From PALSA-607 sp036510735 (lineage in GTDB: Bacteria; Actinomycetota; Actinomycetes; Acidothermales; Acidothermaceae): a DNA stretch of 37,627 bases. The notes under the pieces are model-generated. The model had not been told where the DNA came from and did not search any database. It saw only the letters and a program-made list of their open reading frames with translations. This document shows, in pieces, positions 30,007 to 37,621 of the stretch. Position 1 is the first letter of the stretch, and every line of letters begins with the position of its first letter. The position numbers and the translations under genes were made by a program. The stretch is taken from positions 1 through 37,627 of the forward strand of contig DATCDK010000191.1 in NCBI GenBank assembly GCA_036510735.1, written 5' to 3'.

Positions 30007-31259
30007 GCGGGTATCTCGACAGATACGGCGGCGTCGCGCGGCAACGTTCGAATCCTCGCCATGCCAGCGGCAACGAGTGACACTGGCGCAAGTGACAGCC
30101 CGGCCGCCAAAATCCACAGCGCCGGGCGTACTCCGATGTTCGCGGCCAACGCGCCGGCGCCGAACGCCCCGATGGGCAATACGCCCCACGTGACCATCCG
30201 GTTCGCCGCCATCACCCGGCCCATTAGCCGAGGCGGCACGATTTCCTGCCGGTAGCTGCCACCGACGACGTTGAACGCCACGATGGCGACGCTCGCGATC
30301 GCCTGTCCTGCGCAGAACAGGCCGAGCCGCCAACCCTGCGCAGTCAGCGGCACGAGATAGGCACTGAGCGCTTCGACGACTGCGGCCAGCACCATGACTC
30401 GGGCGTCACCGAAGACGCGAATCAGTCTGCGCGCGAGCACCGCACCGAGCAGGCCGCCGAGGGCACCGACGGAGAGCAGCAAGCCGACCACACCTGCGTG
30501 CACATGAACAACCCGCACCAAAAAGAGCACCGTGATCGCCTGGGCGCCACCGGCAAACAGATTCGAGGTCGCAGCCGACATGATGAACGCGCGGAGCACT
30601 GTGTGATGCACGAGGAAGCGAACCCCTTCGGCGAGCTCGCGCCGAATGGGCCGCCGCTCCAATGCTGGCCTCGGCTCATCCGCGTGGATCGCGAACACGG
30701 CCACCACCGATACGACAAAGCTCACGACATCCGCGAGCAGCGCGTAAGCGGCACCGAGTGCCTGGACAAGGAGGCCACCGAGCGCGGGACCAGAGATGTG
30801 GGCAACCTGCTCGGCGCCGGTCAGCAGCGAGTTGCCTTCAACGAGCTCGTCTTTGGTGACCACGCTCGGCAGGTATGACGGGTAGGCGACCGAGAAGAAG
30901 ATCGTGAGCACGCCCGACACCATGCCGACGACATAGAGCTGCACCAGGGTGAGGTCACCGAGTGCGGCGGCGGCCGGAATCGACACGAGCGCCAGCGCAC
31001 GGCCGGCGTCTGCAATGAGCAGTACCCGGCGGCGCGATACCCGATCGACCCAGACGCCGATCGGCAACGAGATGAAGGGCCAGAAGATCGTCTCCACAGC
31101 CGTGAGCGCGGCGACCTCGAACGTTGTCGCATGCAGCACCACCAGCGCAACGAAGGGCAACGCGACCAGTGTCACGGTGCTGCCGAGTTCGCTGACCGAC
31201 TCGCCGACCCACAGCAGCCGGAAGTCGCGATTGGTCCGGAGCAGGGCGGGCGCGCGCAT
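30003..31259 (-). CDS. MFS transporter (EntS/MFS_3-like exporter)
   Basis: A 418-residue protein with about 11-12 hydrophobic segments. The opening LLRTNRDFRLLWVGESVSEL and the loop-2 signature GVWVDRVSRRRVLLIAD (about 66-82) are those of the MFS_3 group (EntS-like exporters of siderophores, macrolides and other small molecules). The second half repeats the pattern with GAVLARRLIRVFGD and a long VPPRLMGRVMAANRMVTWG loop. Substrate is unknown; no biosynthetic gene adjoins. Divergent from the PilB-like ATPase gene, stop overlapping the DUF6221-like gene. Confidence 0.9.
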   Translation of the reverse strand: MRAPALLRTNRDFRLLWVGESVSELGSTVTLVALPFVALVVLHATTFEVAALTAVETIFWPFISLPIGVWVDRVSRRRVLLIADAGRALALVSIPAAAALGDLTLVQLYVVGMVSGVLTIFFSVAYPSYLPSVVTKDELVEGNSLLTGAEQVAHISGPALGGLLVQALGAAYALLADVVSFVVSVVAVFAIHADEPRPALERRPIRRELAEGVRFLVHHTVLRAFIMSAATSNLFAGGAQAITVLFLVRVVHVHAGVVGLLLSVGALGGLLGAVLARRLIRVFGDARVMVLAAVVEALSAYLVPLTAQGWRLGLFCAGQAIASVAIVAFNVVGGSYRQEIVPPRLMGRVMAANRMVTWGVLPIGAFGAGALAANIGVRPALWILAAGLSLAPVSLVAAGMARIRTLPRDAAVSVEIPA

Positions 31260-31436
31260 GCGCCCAACCCTTCAGTTGAGGCGCCGTTCGGGTCAACGCG
31301 TTATGCGATCGGCGTAGCGCCAAGAGCAACCCGAGACCAGCACTGCCCGACCGTTCGGAGGATCTGCGGGAGGCACTTAGCCGCTGCAGCCCCCTTCTGT
31401 GCGCCCGACAATGTAGGAAACGTGAGGAGTTCGGAC

Positions 31437-33920
31437 GTGTCGATACCTGTCCAAAGCGCTGGCTTGCTCAATCGCAGCGACGAGTCGCGACCCAACGGGC
31501 GACGGCGCCTTGGCGAGTTGCTGGTCTCGCATGGCTTGTTGACCGACGAGCAGCTGCGTCACGCGCTCGCCGAGCAAGAGAGCATGACGGGCGGACGCCG
31601 GCGCAGACTCGGTCGGGTGGTCGTCGACGAGGGCTACCTCACAGAGGGCCAGCTCGCGTACGCGCTCGCCGACCTCATGCACTTGGAGCTGGTCGACCTC
31701 GGAGAACTCGCACTTGACCTGAGCGTCGCTCGCACGCTGCCGCGCCGCGTTGCCGAGCGCCACGGCATGTTGGTGATCGGTCGCGACGACCACGCGATCA
31801 GGGTCGCGACTGCGGATCCGACCAACGTGGTCGCCCTCGACGACGTCCGGCTCTACACCGGAGCGACCACGGTCACCGTCGTCGTGAGCACCGACACGCA
31901 AATCCAGAACGAGCTCCGCCGGGTATGGGCGATCCTCGACCAGGACGCCGAACTGTCGAACGTCTCCGACGAGCCCGAAGCCGTCGATGAGCATGACCTC
32001 GAGAGTGCCGCAGACCAGGGACCGACCGTCCGACTCGCCACGAGCATCGTTTCCGAAGCCGTGCGCAGCCGCGCCAGCGACATCCACGTCGAGCCGCAGA
32101 TCGACGGCCTGCGCATCAGGTACCGCATCGACGGCCTGCTTCGCGACATCATGAAAGTGCCGCGCAATTCCTCCGCCGCGCTCGTCAGCCGCCTCAAGAT
32201 CGTCTCCGGCCTCGACATTGCCGAGCGACGCCTTCCGCAGGACGGCCGCACGCGACTCACCGTTGATGGCAACGGCGTCGACGCCCGCGTCAGCACGCTG
32301 CCGTCAGTGCACGGCGAGAAGGTCGTCATCCGGCTGCTTGCCAGCGGCGACCACATTCCCCCCGTGACCCAACTCGGCCTTGACGAGCAGCAACTCGAGG
32401 CGCTGCTCGCCGGAACCGCGAACCCGCAAGGACTCGTGCTCATCACCGGCCCGACGGGGTCTGGCAAGACACACACGCTCTACTCGGTGCTCTCCCACAT
32501 GGCCACCGCGGACAAGAACGTCGTCACTCTGGAAGACCCGGTGGAGATCCAGCTGCCCGGCATCACCCAGGTGCAGACGAACGACCGCGCCGGCCTGACC
32601 TTCAGCAAGGGTCTGCGGTCCATCCTCCGACAGGACCCGGACGTTGTTCTGGTTGGTGAGGTACGTGACTCGGACACCGCGGAGCTCGCGCTCCAGGCCT
32701 CGATGACCGGCCACCTCGTGCTGACCACGCTGCACACCAACGACGCGGTTGCTGCACTGACCCGACTGGTCGATATGGGCATCCAGCCCTTCTTGATTGC
32801 GTCGTCATTGAGCCTCGTCGTCGCACAGCGGCTGGTCCGGCGTCCGTGTGCCGACTGCGCCGCGCCCTACATGCCGAGCGCCCGCGTACTCACGTTGCTC
32901 GGCCTCAGCGAAGCCGACCTGGTCGACGCAACACCGATGCGCGGCCGCGGTTGCGGCGAGTGCGGCGGCACCGGATATCGCGGCAGAACCGGAATCTTCG
33001 AAGTGCTTCCCGTGACGGCGAGCGTGCGTTCCGTGCTGGCGCACACCCCGACCGAAGCAGCCGTCGGCGCAGCCGCACGAGCCGCGGGAATGACAACTCT
33101 GCGCGGATCGGGGCTGGCTCGCGCACGACGCGGCGAGACGACTTTCGAAGAAGTGCTCCGGGTTTCCCAGGTCGACGTGGCAGAAGGTCACCGGTGCACG
33201 GCGTGTGACCGCGCCGTCGACGCCGACATGATTGCGTGCCCTTGGTGCGCGACGATCGTCGACCGCGGCCACTGCAGTTCGTGTGCGCGGCCGCTTGAGG
33301 CCGGTTGGAAGATCTGCCCGTGGTGCCGCACGGCAGCAGTCGTTCCGGTAGCGACCGCCGACAACAGCGTTCGGATCCCCCGCTTGCTCGTGGTCGGTGA
33401 CAACGGCGCCGTGCACAGCCTGGTCAGATCGGCTGTCGACGATGTCATGGACGTCGATGTCGCTGCCACCGCAGACGACGCACTCACGAAAGTGTGGGAC
33501 GGCGAGTACGACGGCGTGGTCGTGCAAGACACCTTGCCCGACATCGGCGGAGTCGAACTGCTGCGACTGTTGCGCAGCGGGAGCAGAACCGCCGCGTTGC
33601 CGCTGATGCTCGTCACGGAACCCAATGACAGCGGAGAACCCGCAGACGATGCGCATCACAGTGGAGTCGACGAGGTGCTGTCGCTCGACGCGACGCCTGC
33701 GGAGACATTGACGCAACTGCGCCTGCTGACCGAGCGCAGCCTGCATGCAGGGGCTTGGCACAAAGCGGCGTCCGGCCGCGCAAAGTCCGCCAAATCCAGC
33801 GAGCCGACCGCGTCGTCCGGCGAGGAAGTCGAAGTTCCAGCACCGAATCGTCGCGTCCGCGCAGTTCCGGTGCTCGCCGAGCGCAGGAAGCGTCAGTCGG
33901 CCAACCTGCCCAGAAGCTGA
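31437..33920 (+). CDS. PilB/GspE-type ATPase with MshEN domain, zinc ribbons and C-terminal pseudo-receiver
   Basis: An 827-residue secretion/pilus ATPase. Order: two MshEN motifs (RLGELLVSHGLLTDEQLRHA from 24 and RLGRVVVDEGYLTEGQLAYA from 57), which in other proteins bind c-di-GMP; the T2SSE N2 region; the hexameric ATPase with SDIHVEP (Asp box, 214-220), Walker A GPTGSGKT (338-345), LEDPVE, Walker B LVGEVRD (405-411) and the His box around TTLHTND (430-436); the metal site C471, C474, C506, C509; two further zinc ribbons (C587/C590/C601/C604 and C613/C616/C627/C630); and a receiver-like domain (about 648-765) that keeps D698 but lacks the conserved Lys. GTG 31437 follows GAGGAG by seven bases. 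No pilin, PilC or PilM gene adjoins. The 3' end overlaps the converging marR gene by 28 bases. Confidence 0.93.
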   Translation: MSIPVQSAGLLNRSDESRPNGRRRLGELLVSHGLLTDEQLRHALAEQESMTGGRRRRLGRVVVDEGYLTEGQLAYALADLMHLELVDLGELALDLSVARTLPRRVAERHGMLVIGRDDHAIRVATADPTNVVALDDVRLYTGATTVTVVVSTDTQIQNELRRVWAILDQDAELSNVSDEPEAVDEHDLESAADQGPTVRLATSIVSEAVRSRASDIHVEPQIDGLRIRYRIDGLLRDIMKVPRNSSAALVSRLKIVSGLDIAERRLPQDGRTRLTVDGNGVDARVSTLPSVHGEKVVIRLLASGDHIPPVTQLGLDEQQLEALLAGTANPQGLVLITGPTGSGKTHTLYSVLSHMATADKNVVTLEDPVEIQLPGITQVQTNDRAGLTFSKGLRSILRQDPDVVLVGEVRDSDTAELALQASMTGHLVLTTLHTNDAVAALTRLVDMGIQPFLIASSLSLVVAQRLVRRPCADCAAPYMPSARVLTLLGLSEADLVDATPMRGRGCGECGGTGYRGRTGIFEVLPVTASVRSVLAHTPTEAAVGAAARAAGMTTLRGSGLARARRGETTFEEVLRVSQVDVAEGHRCTACDRAVDADMIACPWCATIVDRGHCSSCARPLEAGWKICPWCRTAAVVPVATADNSVRIPRLLVVGDNGAVHSLVRSAVDDVMDVDVAATADDALTKVWDGEYDGVVVQDTLPDIGGVELLRLLRSGSRTAALPLMLVTEPNDSGEPADDAHHSGVDEVLSLDATPAETLTQLRLLTERSLHAGAWHKAASGRAKSAKSSEPTASSGEEVEVPAPNRRVRAVPVLAERRKRQSANLPRS

Positions 33921-34348
33921 CCGAGCCGATCGAGTTCGCGCCGGTTGAACCGCTGCACGAAGTGCACGCCGACCCCTGGCAGATGCACGTGCGATGCCGA
34001 CCGCAACCGATCGACGCCTGCCCGGGTCAGGACGGCATACATCCCGCGCGCGTCGTTAGGGACCGGCTCGCGGCGCACAAGTTCCTCTCGCTCGAGCCGG
34101 TCGATCATTCGGGTCAGGCCACTGCGGGAAAGCAAGACCCTGTCCGCAAGGTCGGTCATGCGCAGCCGACGGTCGGGCGCCTCAGCCAACTGCACGAGAA
34201 CGTCATAAGAGGCGATCGGCAGGTCAGCAGCCTGCGCGAGTTCAGCCTCAAGCGTGCGGATCAACTGGGCGTGCGCACGCAGGAATGCTCGCCAGACAGC
34301 GATCTCCTCAGCCGAAGGGGACTGTTCTGCGCCGACCACGGAAGGCAT
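33893..34348 (-). CDS. MarR-family transcriptional regulator
   Basis: A 151-residue winged-helix repressor. Helical dimerisation ends frame the DNA-binding domain (about 45-115): ASYDVLVQLAEAPDRRLRMT, DLADRVLLSRSGLTRMIDRL (recognition helix SRSGLTRMIDRLE) and the wing REPVPNDARGMYAVLT. This is a close match to the family. No Cys for oxidant sensing is seen, so the ligand is unknown. ATG 34348 is divergent from mrp with only 24 bases between, so autoregulation could also affect mrp. Much longer in-frame readings upstream run antisense to mrp and are rejected. Confidence 0.9.
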   Translation of the reverse strand: MPSVVGAEQSPSAEEIAVWRAFLRAHAQLIRTLEAELAQAADLPIASYDVLVQLAEAPDRRLRMTDLADRVLLSRSGLTRMIDRLEREELVRREPVPNDARGMYAVLTRAGVDRLRSASHVHLPGVGVHFVQRFNRRELDRLGQLLGRLAD

Positions 34349-34360
34349 CGTAGGTCCGAG

Positions 34361-34366
34361 TAGGAT
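34361..34366 (+). promoter_or_regulatory. -10 element for leaderless mrp mRNA
   Basis: TAGGAT lies 6 bases before the mrp GTG at 34373; there is no ribosome-binding site in the 24-base gap to marR. Leaderless translation is the natural reading. Confidence 0.55.
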
Positions 34367-34372
34367 TAGTGA

Positions 34373-35527
34373 GTGGCAGACCAACGAGCGGACCGAGCAC
34401 GACCGACCGACGAATCCGTCCGCGCGGCGCTTGCGACCGTCCAGGATCCCGATATTCGGCGCCCGATCACCGAGCTTGGCATGGTCGAATCGGTCGTCAT
34501 TGCGGACAACGGCCAGGTGGCTGTCGGCGTGCTGCTCACGGTGTCGGGTTGCCCGCTCAAAGACAAAATCACTGCGGACGTGACCGCGGCGGTTCGCACA
34601 GTGCCCGGTGTGACTGGCGTCGAGGTCACCCTCGGCTTCATGACGGACGAGCAGCGCAAGGCACTCCAGTTGCAGCTGCGGGGGCCTGGTAAGCCGGAGA
34701 AAGAAATTCCGTTCAACGATCCGAACTCGCTCACGCGAATTCTTGCTATCGCCTCGGGCAAGGGCGGCGTCGGTAAGTCGTCGATCACGGTGAACGTCGC
34801 GGCCGCGCTGGCGGCCCGCGGGCTTTCGGTTGGCCTCCTCGACGCGGACGTCTACGGCCACTCCGTGCCGCGGATGCTCGGAGTGCAGACCCGGCCCACG
34901 CAGGTGGCCGGCATGATCATGCCGCCGACAGCACACGGCGTCCGGGTTATCTCGATTGGCATGTTCGTTGAGGGCAACACGCCCGTCGCGTGGCGCGGCA
35001 CAATGCTGCACCGTGCACTCAACCAGTTCCTCACCGACGTCTATTGGGGTGACCTCGACGTTCTGCTCGTCGATCTGCCGCCCGGCACCGGCGACATCGC
35101 CATCTCGTTGGCGCAGTTCGTGCCAGCGTCCGAGCTCGTCGTCGTGACGACACCGCAGCAGGCCGCGGCCGAGGTTGCCGAGCGCGCCGGCACCATCGGG
35201 TTGCAAACCCGGCAGCGCGTCGCCGGCGTCGTCGAGAACATGGCGTGGTTGCCATGCCCGCACTGTGGCGAGCGGGTTGACGTCTTCGGATCCGGCGGCG
35301 GGCAGACCGTCGTCGATGCCCTGTCACACGCGTTTGGCACCGACATTCCGTTGCTCGGCCAGATCCCGCTCGACCCGGGATTGGTCAGTGCGGGAGACAC
35401 CGGCGTGCCGTTCGTGCTGAGCCACCCGGACGCGCCCGCGTCGGTCGAGTTGTTCGCAATCGCCGACGCGCTGGCGATCCGCGAGCGCAGCTTGGTCGGC
35501 CGGCCTTTGGGCCTGCAGCCGGTCTAG
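34373..35527 (+). CDS. mrp: Mrp/ApbC-type Fe-S cluster carrier ATPase
   Basis: A 384-residue P-loop protein that carries and transfers Fe-S clusters to apoproteins. An N-terminal MIP18/DUF59 domain (about 14-95) is followed by the deviant Walker A motif SGKGGVGKSS (128-137), DADVYGHSVPRMLG, the switch DLPPGTGD (234-241) and the metal-bridging CPHC (C295, C298). Length and order are those of actinobacterial Mrp. From memory, mrp also lies near sigE in mycobacteria, although there htrA and tatB lie between. A strong hairpin shared in design with that at 7894 follows the stop. Confidence 0.95.
   Translation: MADQRADRARPTDESVRAALATVQDPDIRRPITELGMVESVVIADNGQVAVGVLLTVSGCPLKDKITADVTAAVRTVPGVTGVEVTLGFMTDEQRKALQLQLRGPGKPEKEIPFNDPNSLTRILAIASGKGGVGKSSITVNVAAALAARGLSVGLLDADVYGHSVPRMLGVQTRPTQVAGMIMPPTAHGVRVISIGMFVEGNTPVAWRGTMLHRALNQFLTDVYWGDLDVLLVDLPPGTGDIAISLAQFVPASELVVVTTPQQAAAEVAERAGTIGLQTRQRVAGVVENMAWLPCPHCGERVDVFGSGGGQTVVDALSHAFGTDIPLLGQIPLDPGLVSAGDTGVPFVLSHPDAPASVELFAIADALAIRERSLVGRPLGLQPV
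35183..35183. other. no separate feature; remaining gaps checked
   Basis: All stretches between listed genes are below 180 bases. The gaps at 16818-16959, 21219-21328, 24838-25012, 28068-28180 and 31260-31436 are divergent promoter regions; apart from the elements listed I see nothing in them. This entry marks coverage and is not a genetic element. Confidence 0.1.
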
Positions 35528-35537
35528 CTCGGCGAGT

Positions 35538-35579
35538 GTTGGTCCTCAGCGGGCGTTCTTGCGCCCGCTGGAGACCAAC
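35538..35579. terminator. bidirectional hairpin terminator with TTCTTG loop (second copy)
   Basis: Arms 35538-35555 and 35562-35579 form an 18-bp stem with one C-A mismatch and one G-T pair; the loop is TTCTTG (35556-35561) and the inner stem AGCGGGCG/CGCCCGCT. It lies between the converging mrp and anti-sigma genes. Loop and inner CAGCG/CGCTG are the same as at 7894-7929. Confidence 0.8.
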
Positions 35580-35623
35580 GGCCAAGCGGGACGGCGGGAG
35601 GGTGCGGCGCGGGGTGGCGAAGG

Positions 35624-36166
35624 TTAGGGGCGGCGGTAGACGACTGAGACGGCGGTTCGAGCACCCGGCCTCGGGACTACCGCGGAGATCGGCGCACCCA
35701 AGTCGACCGCTGGAAACGCCGACGTCGCGGCACCGACACCGGTTGGTACGGCTGCGCTGCCCGAGATTGCACCGCTGAATCCGACGACCACACTTGCCGC
35801 AAAGCCGGCCGCGGCAACGGTTCGGGTGCGTACACGGCGCCCGGCCGGTTGGCCGGTGCGAAGTGGGCGGGACGGCGCGGTGCGGCCGAGCAACCGTCGT
35901 GACCGCGACTGGCTCAACAAGCGTGGTGAATATGCATCGGGCGGCGCAGCTTCGGACTCCGGTATCTGGAGCAACCGCGCGAACAACACCGGATCGGGAA
36001 CCGCTGCTGGTTGCGCCTGCGCCAGCTGCGCCTTCACCCGCCGCTGCTGCGCAACGTCACGCCGGCACTGGGCGCACTCGTCCAGATGCACAACCGCGTG
36101 ATCGTAGGCGTCACCGCCGAGCTCATCATCGACGAGCACGCCTACCAGGTTGCCTAGATGGGTCAC
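35624..36166 (-). CDS. rseA: zinc-containing anti-sigma factor for the adjacent SigE
   Basis: A 180-residue ZAS-type anti-sigma factor. The N-terminal domain carries the zinc motif H27xxxC31xxC34 (HLDECAQCRRD), which in this group holds the helical cradle that grips an ECF sigma factor and can respond to oxidation. A Pro/Ser/Arg-rich linker follows, and a single hydrophobic segment (about 116-140) may cross the membrane, leaving a short outer tail. GTG 36166 overlaps the sigE stop as GTGA, so the two are translationally coupled and made in fixed ratio, as expected for a sigma/anti-sigma pair. Confidence 0.85.
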   Translation of the reverse strand: MTHLGNLVGVLVDDELGGDAYDHAVVHLDECAQCRRDVAQQRRVKAQLAQAQPAAVPDPVLFARLLQIPESEAAPPDAYSPRLLSQSRSRRLLGRTAPSRPLRTGQPAGRRVRTRTVAAAGFAASVVVGFSGAISGSAAVPTGVGAATSAFPAVDLGAPISAVVPRPGARTAVSVVYRRP

Positions 36167-36810
36167 GACGTGGCTAGCCCCGGCATCCGGCGCGCGGCGC
36201 GAGCTGGCCGTGGCGTGCTGATCCGCGGCCGCCGGTTGCGGTCGGGGGCGCGGTGCTCGAGCGCAGCGCGCAATTGAGTGCGGCCGCGGTGGATCCGGCT
36301 GCGGACCGTACCCAGCTTGATGCCGAGCGCGTCGGCAATCTCCTCATACGTCAGCTGCTCGATGTCGCACAACACGACGGCGGCCCGAAACTCTGGTGCC
36401 AGGGCGTCCAGCGCGCGCTGCACATCGTCGTCCCAATGGGCGTCGTCATAGGCCTGTGCGGGTGTCGGCTCACGACCAGCGAGCCGGTCGGAGGCGTCGT
36501 CGGCGAGGGCCTCGAAGCGGATCCGAGCGCGCCGGCGAACCATGTCGAGGAACAAGTTGGTGGTGATGCGGTGCAGCCACCCCTCGAAGGTGCCTGGGGT
36601 GTACGACCCGAGCGAACGGAACACCCGGACAAAGACGTCCTGGGTGAGGTCCTCGGCGTCGTGGGCGTTGCCGGTCAATCGGTAGGCAAGCCGGTACACA
36701 CGGGCACCATGCGTGCGCACCACGTCGTCCCAGCTGGGCGCGGCCCAATCGGGGTCGTTGGACGGCTCGGACTGCGGACCATCGTGGACAAGTAGGGCGG
36801 AATCTGTCAT
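36163..36810 (-). CDS. sigE: SigE-like ECF RNA polymerase sigma factor
   Basis: A 215-residue ECF sigma factor. Region 2 shows YRLAYRLTGNAHDAEDLTQD, VFVRVFRSL and FEGWLHRITTNLFLDMVRRR; region 4 shows LTYEEIADALGIKLGTVRSR and IHRGRTQLR. A 27-residue acidic N-terminal extension and a basic C-terminal tail (about 185-215) frame the domains. Placement beside the O-methyltransferase and an anti-sigma gene matches M. tuberculosis Rv1220c-Rv1221-Rv1222, whose SigE directs the envelope-stress response. ATG 36810 has GGAGGTG about 10 bases upstream and also overlaps the stop of a short upstream frame (36807-36872). Anti-sigma start overlaps its stop. Confidence 0.93.
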   Translation of the reverse strand: MTDSALLVHDGPQSEPSNDPDWAAPSWDDVVRTHGARVYRLAYRLTGNAHDAEDLTQDVFVRVFRSLGSYTPGTFEGWLHRITTNLFLDMVRRRARIRFEALADDASDRLAGREPTPAQAYDDAHWDDDVQRALDALAPEFRAAVVLCDIEQLTYEEIADALGIKLGTVRSRIHRGRTQLRAALEHRAPDRNRRPRISTPRPARAARRMPGLATS

Positions 36811-36872
36811 CGGGGGGACACCTCCGATGGCATCCTGCGCCCCGATCCTGAAGGAATGCTGATGTCCGTCAC
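36807..36872 (-). CDS. possible 21-codon leader peptide overlapping the sigE start
   Basis: A short frame starts at GTG 36872-36870, 4 bases after a strong AGGAGG (36882-36877), reads MTDISIPSGSGRRMPSEVSP plus Arg, and stops at TGA 36809-36807, which overlaps the sigE ATG as ATGA. The Shine-Dalgarno is the best in the region, better placed than the one for sigE itself, so translation of sigE could depend on ribosomes ending here. An ATG two bases earlier is followed directly by TGA (a start-stop). Expression is not proven. Confidence 0.35.
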   Translation of the reverse strand: MTDISIPSGSGRRMPSEVSPR

Positions 36873-36934
36873 ATGACCTCCTGAGAAGTGAACGGCTTAT
36901 CCCCCGCTCCGGTTCCCGGGTTGCTCGGCAACGG

Positions 36935-37621
36935 GTGCGACTACGCTGCGCCAGAACGACCTACGACTCTCCTCGGGAGGCTGCTATCTCCGGTCTGCAA
37001 TCCACGTGGGATTACACCGAGGCCTACATCGGCCAGGACGACGTTTTGACGGCGGCGGCCGCCCGTGGCGTAGAGGTCGGCGCACAGCCGATCATGCCGG
37101 GCGGCGGCGCTGCGCTTCGATTCCTTGCCGCGCTGCTCGACGCCCGCTCCGTCGTCGAAATCGGCACCGGCTGCGGTGTCTCGGGAGTCTGGCTGCTGCG
37201 CGGCATGAACCCTGAAGGCGTGCTCACCTCGATCGATCTCGAGGCGGAGAACCAACGGCTCGCGAAGCAGGCTTACGCGGACGCCGGATTTGCGACGGCC
37301 CGTACGCGGCTGATTTCGGGAGCGGCCCTCGATGTCCTCCCGCGCCTCACCGACGGCGCCTACGACCTCGTCTTTTGCGACGGCGAGAAGAAGGAGTACG
37401 GCGACTACTTGCGCGAAGCACTGCGGTTGCTGCGGGTCGGCGGCGTGGTCGCGTTCGACAATGCGACGTGGCACCACCGGGTAGCCGATCCTGCGCAGCG
37501 CGACCCGGCCACCATCACGATCCGCGACTTGGGCAAGCAGTTGCGCGAAGAGCCCGGCCTTGTACCGACGCTCCTACCTGTGGGCGATGGGCTGTTAGTA
37601 GCGGTCAAGCGCGACGCGTAA
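36935..37621 (+). CDS. O-methyltransferase (Rv1220c-like)
   Basis: A class I SAM-dependent methyltransferase of the catechol-O-methyltransferase-like family (up to 228 residues). Motifs: YTEAYIGQDDVLTAAAARG, SAM loop VVEIGTGCGVSGVWLLRG (about 71-88), ASP-type acidic strand LTSIDLEAENQRLAKQAY, DLVFCDGEKKEYGDYLREAL (metal/substrate Asp), LLRVGGVVAFDNATWHHRVAD and final LLPVGDGLLVAVKRD. Substrate unknown. The start is unclear: GTG 36935 gives the full length but has no ribosome-binding site, while GGGAGG (36975-36980) sits five bases before an in-frame ATC at 36986, giving 211 residues closer to the family. Divergent from sigE, as in mycobacteria. Confidence 0.9.
   Translation: MRLRCARTTYDSPREAAISGLQSTWDYTEAYIGQDDVLTAAAARGVEVGAQPIMPGGGAALRFLAALLDARSVVEIGTGCGVSGVWLLRGMNPEGVLTSIDLEAENQRLAKQAYADAGFATARTRLISGAALDVLPRLTDGAYDLVFCDGEKKEYGDYLREALRLLRVGGVVAFDNATWHHRVADPAQRDPATITIRDLGKQLREEPGLVPTLLPVGDGLLVAVKRDA

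Noticed and set aside
33893..35263. A long minus-strand open frame continuing upstream of marR through mrp
   Set aside because: Only the part after ATG 34348 has MarR motifs; the rest is antisense to the well-supported mrp gene and reads as low-information Arg/His/Asp-rich sequence.
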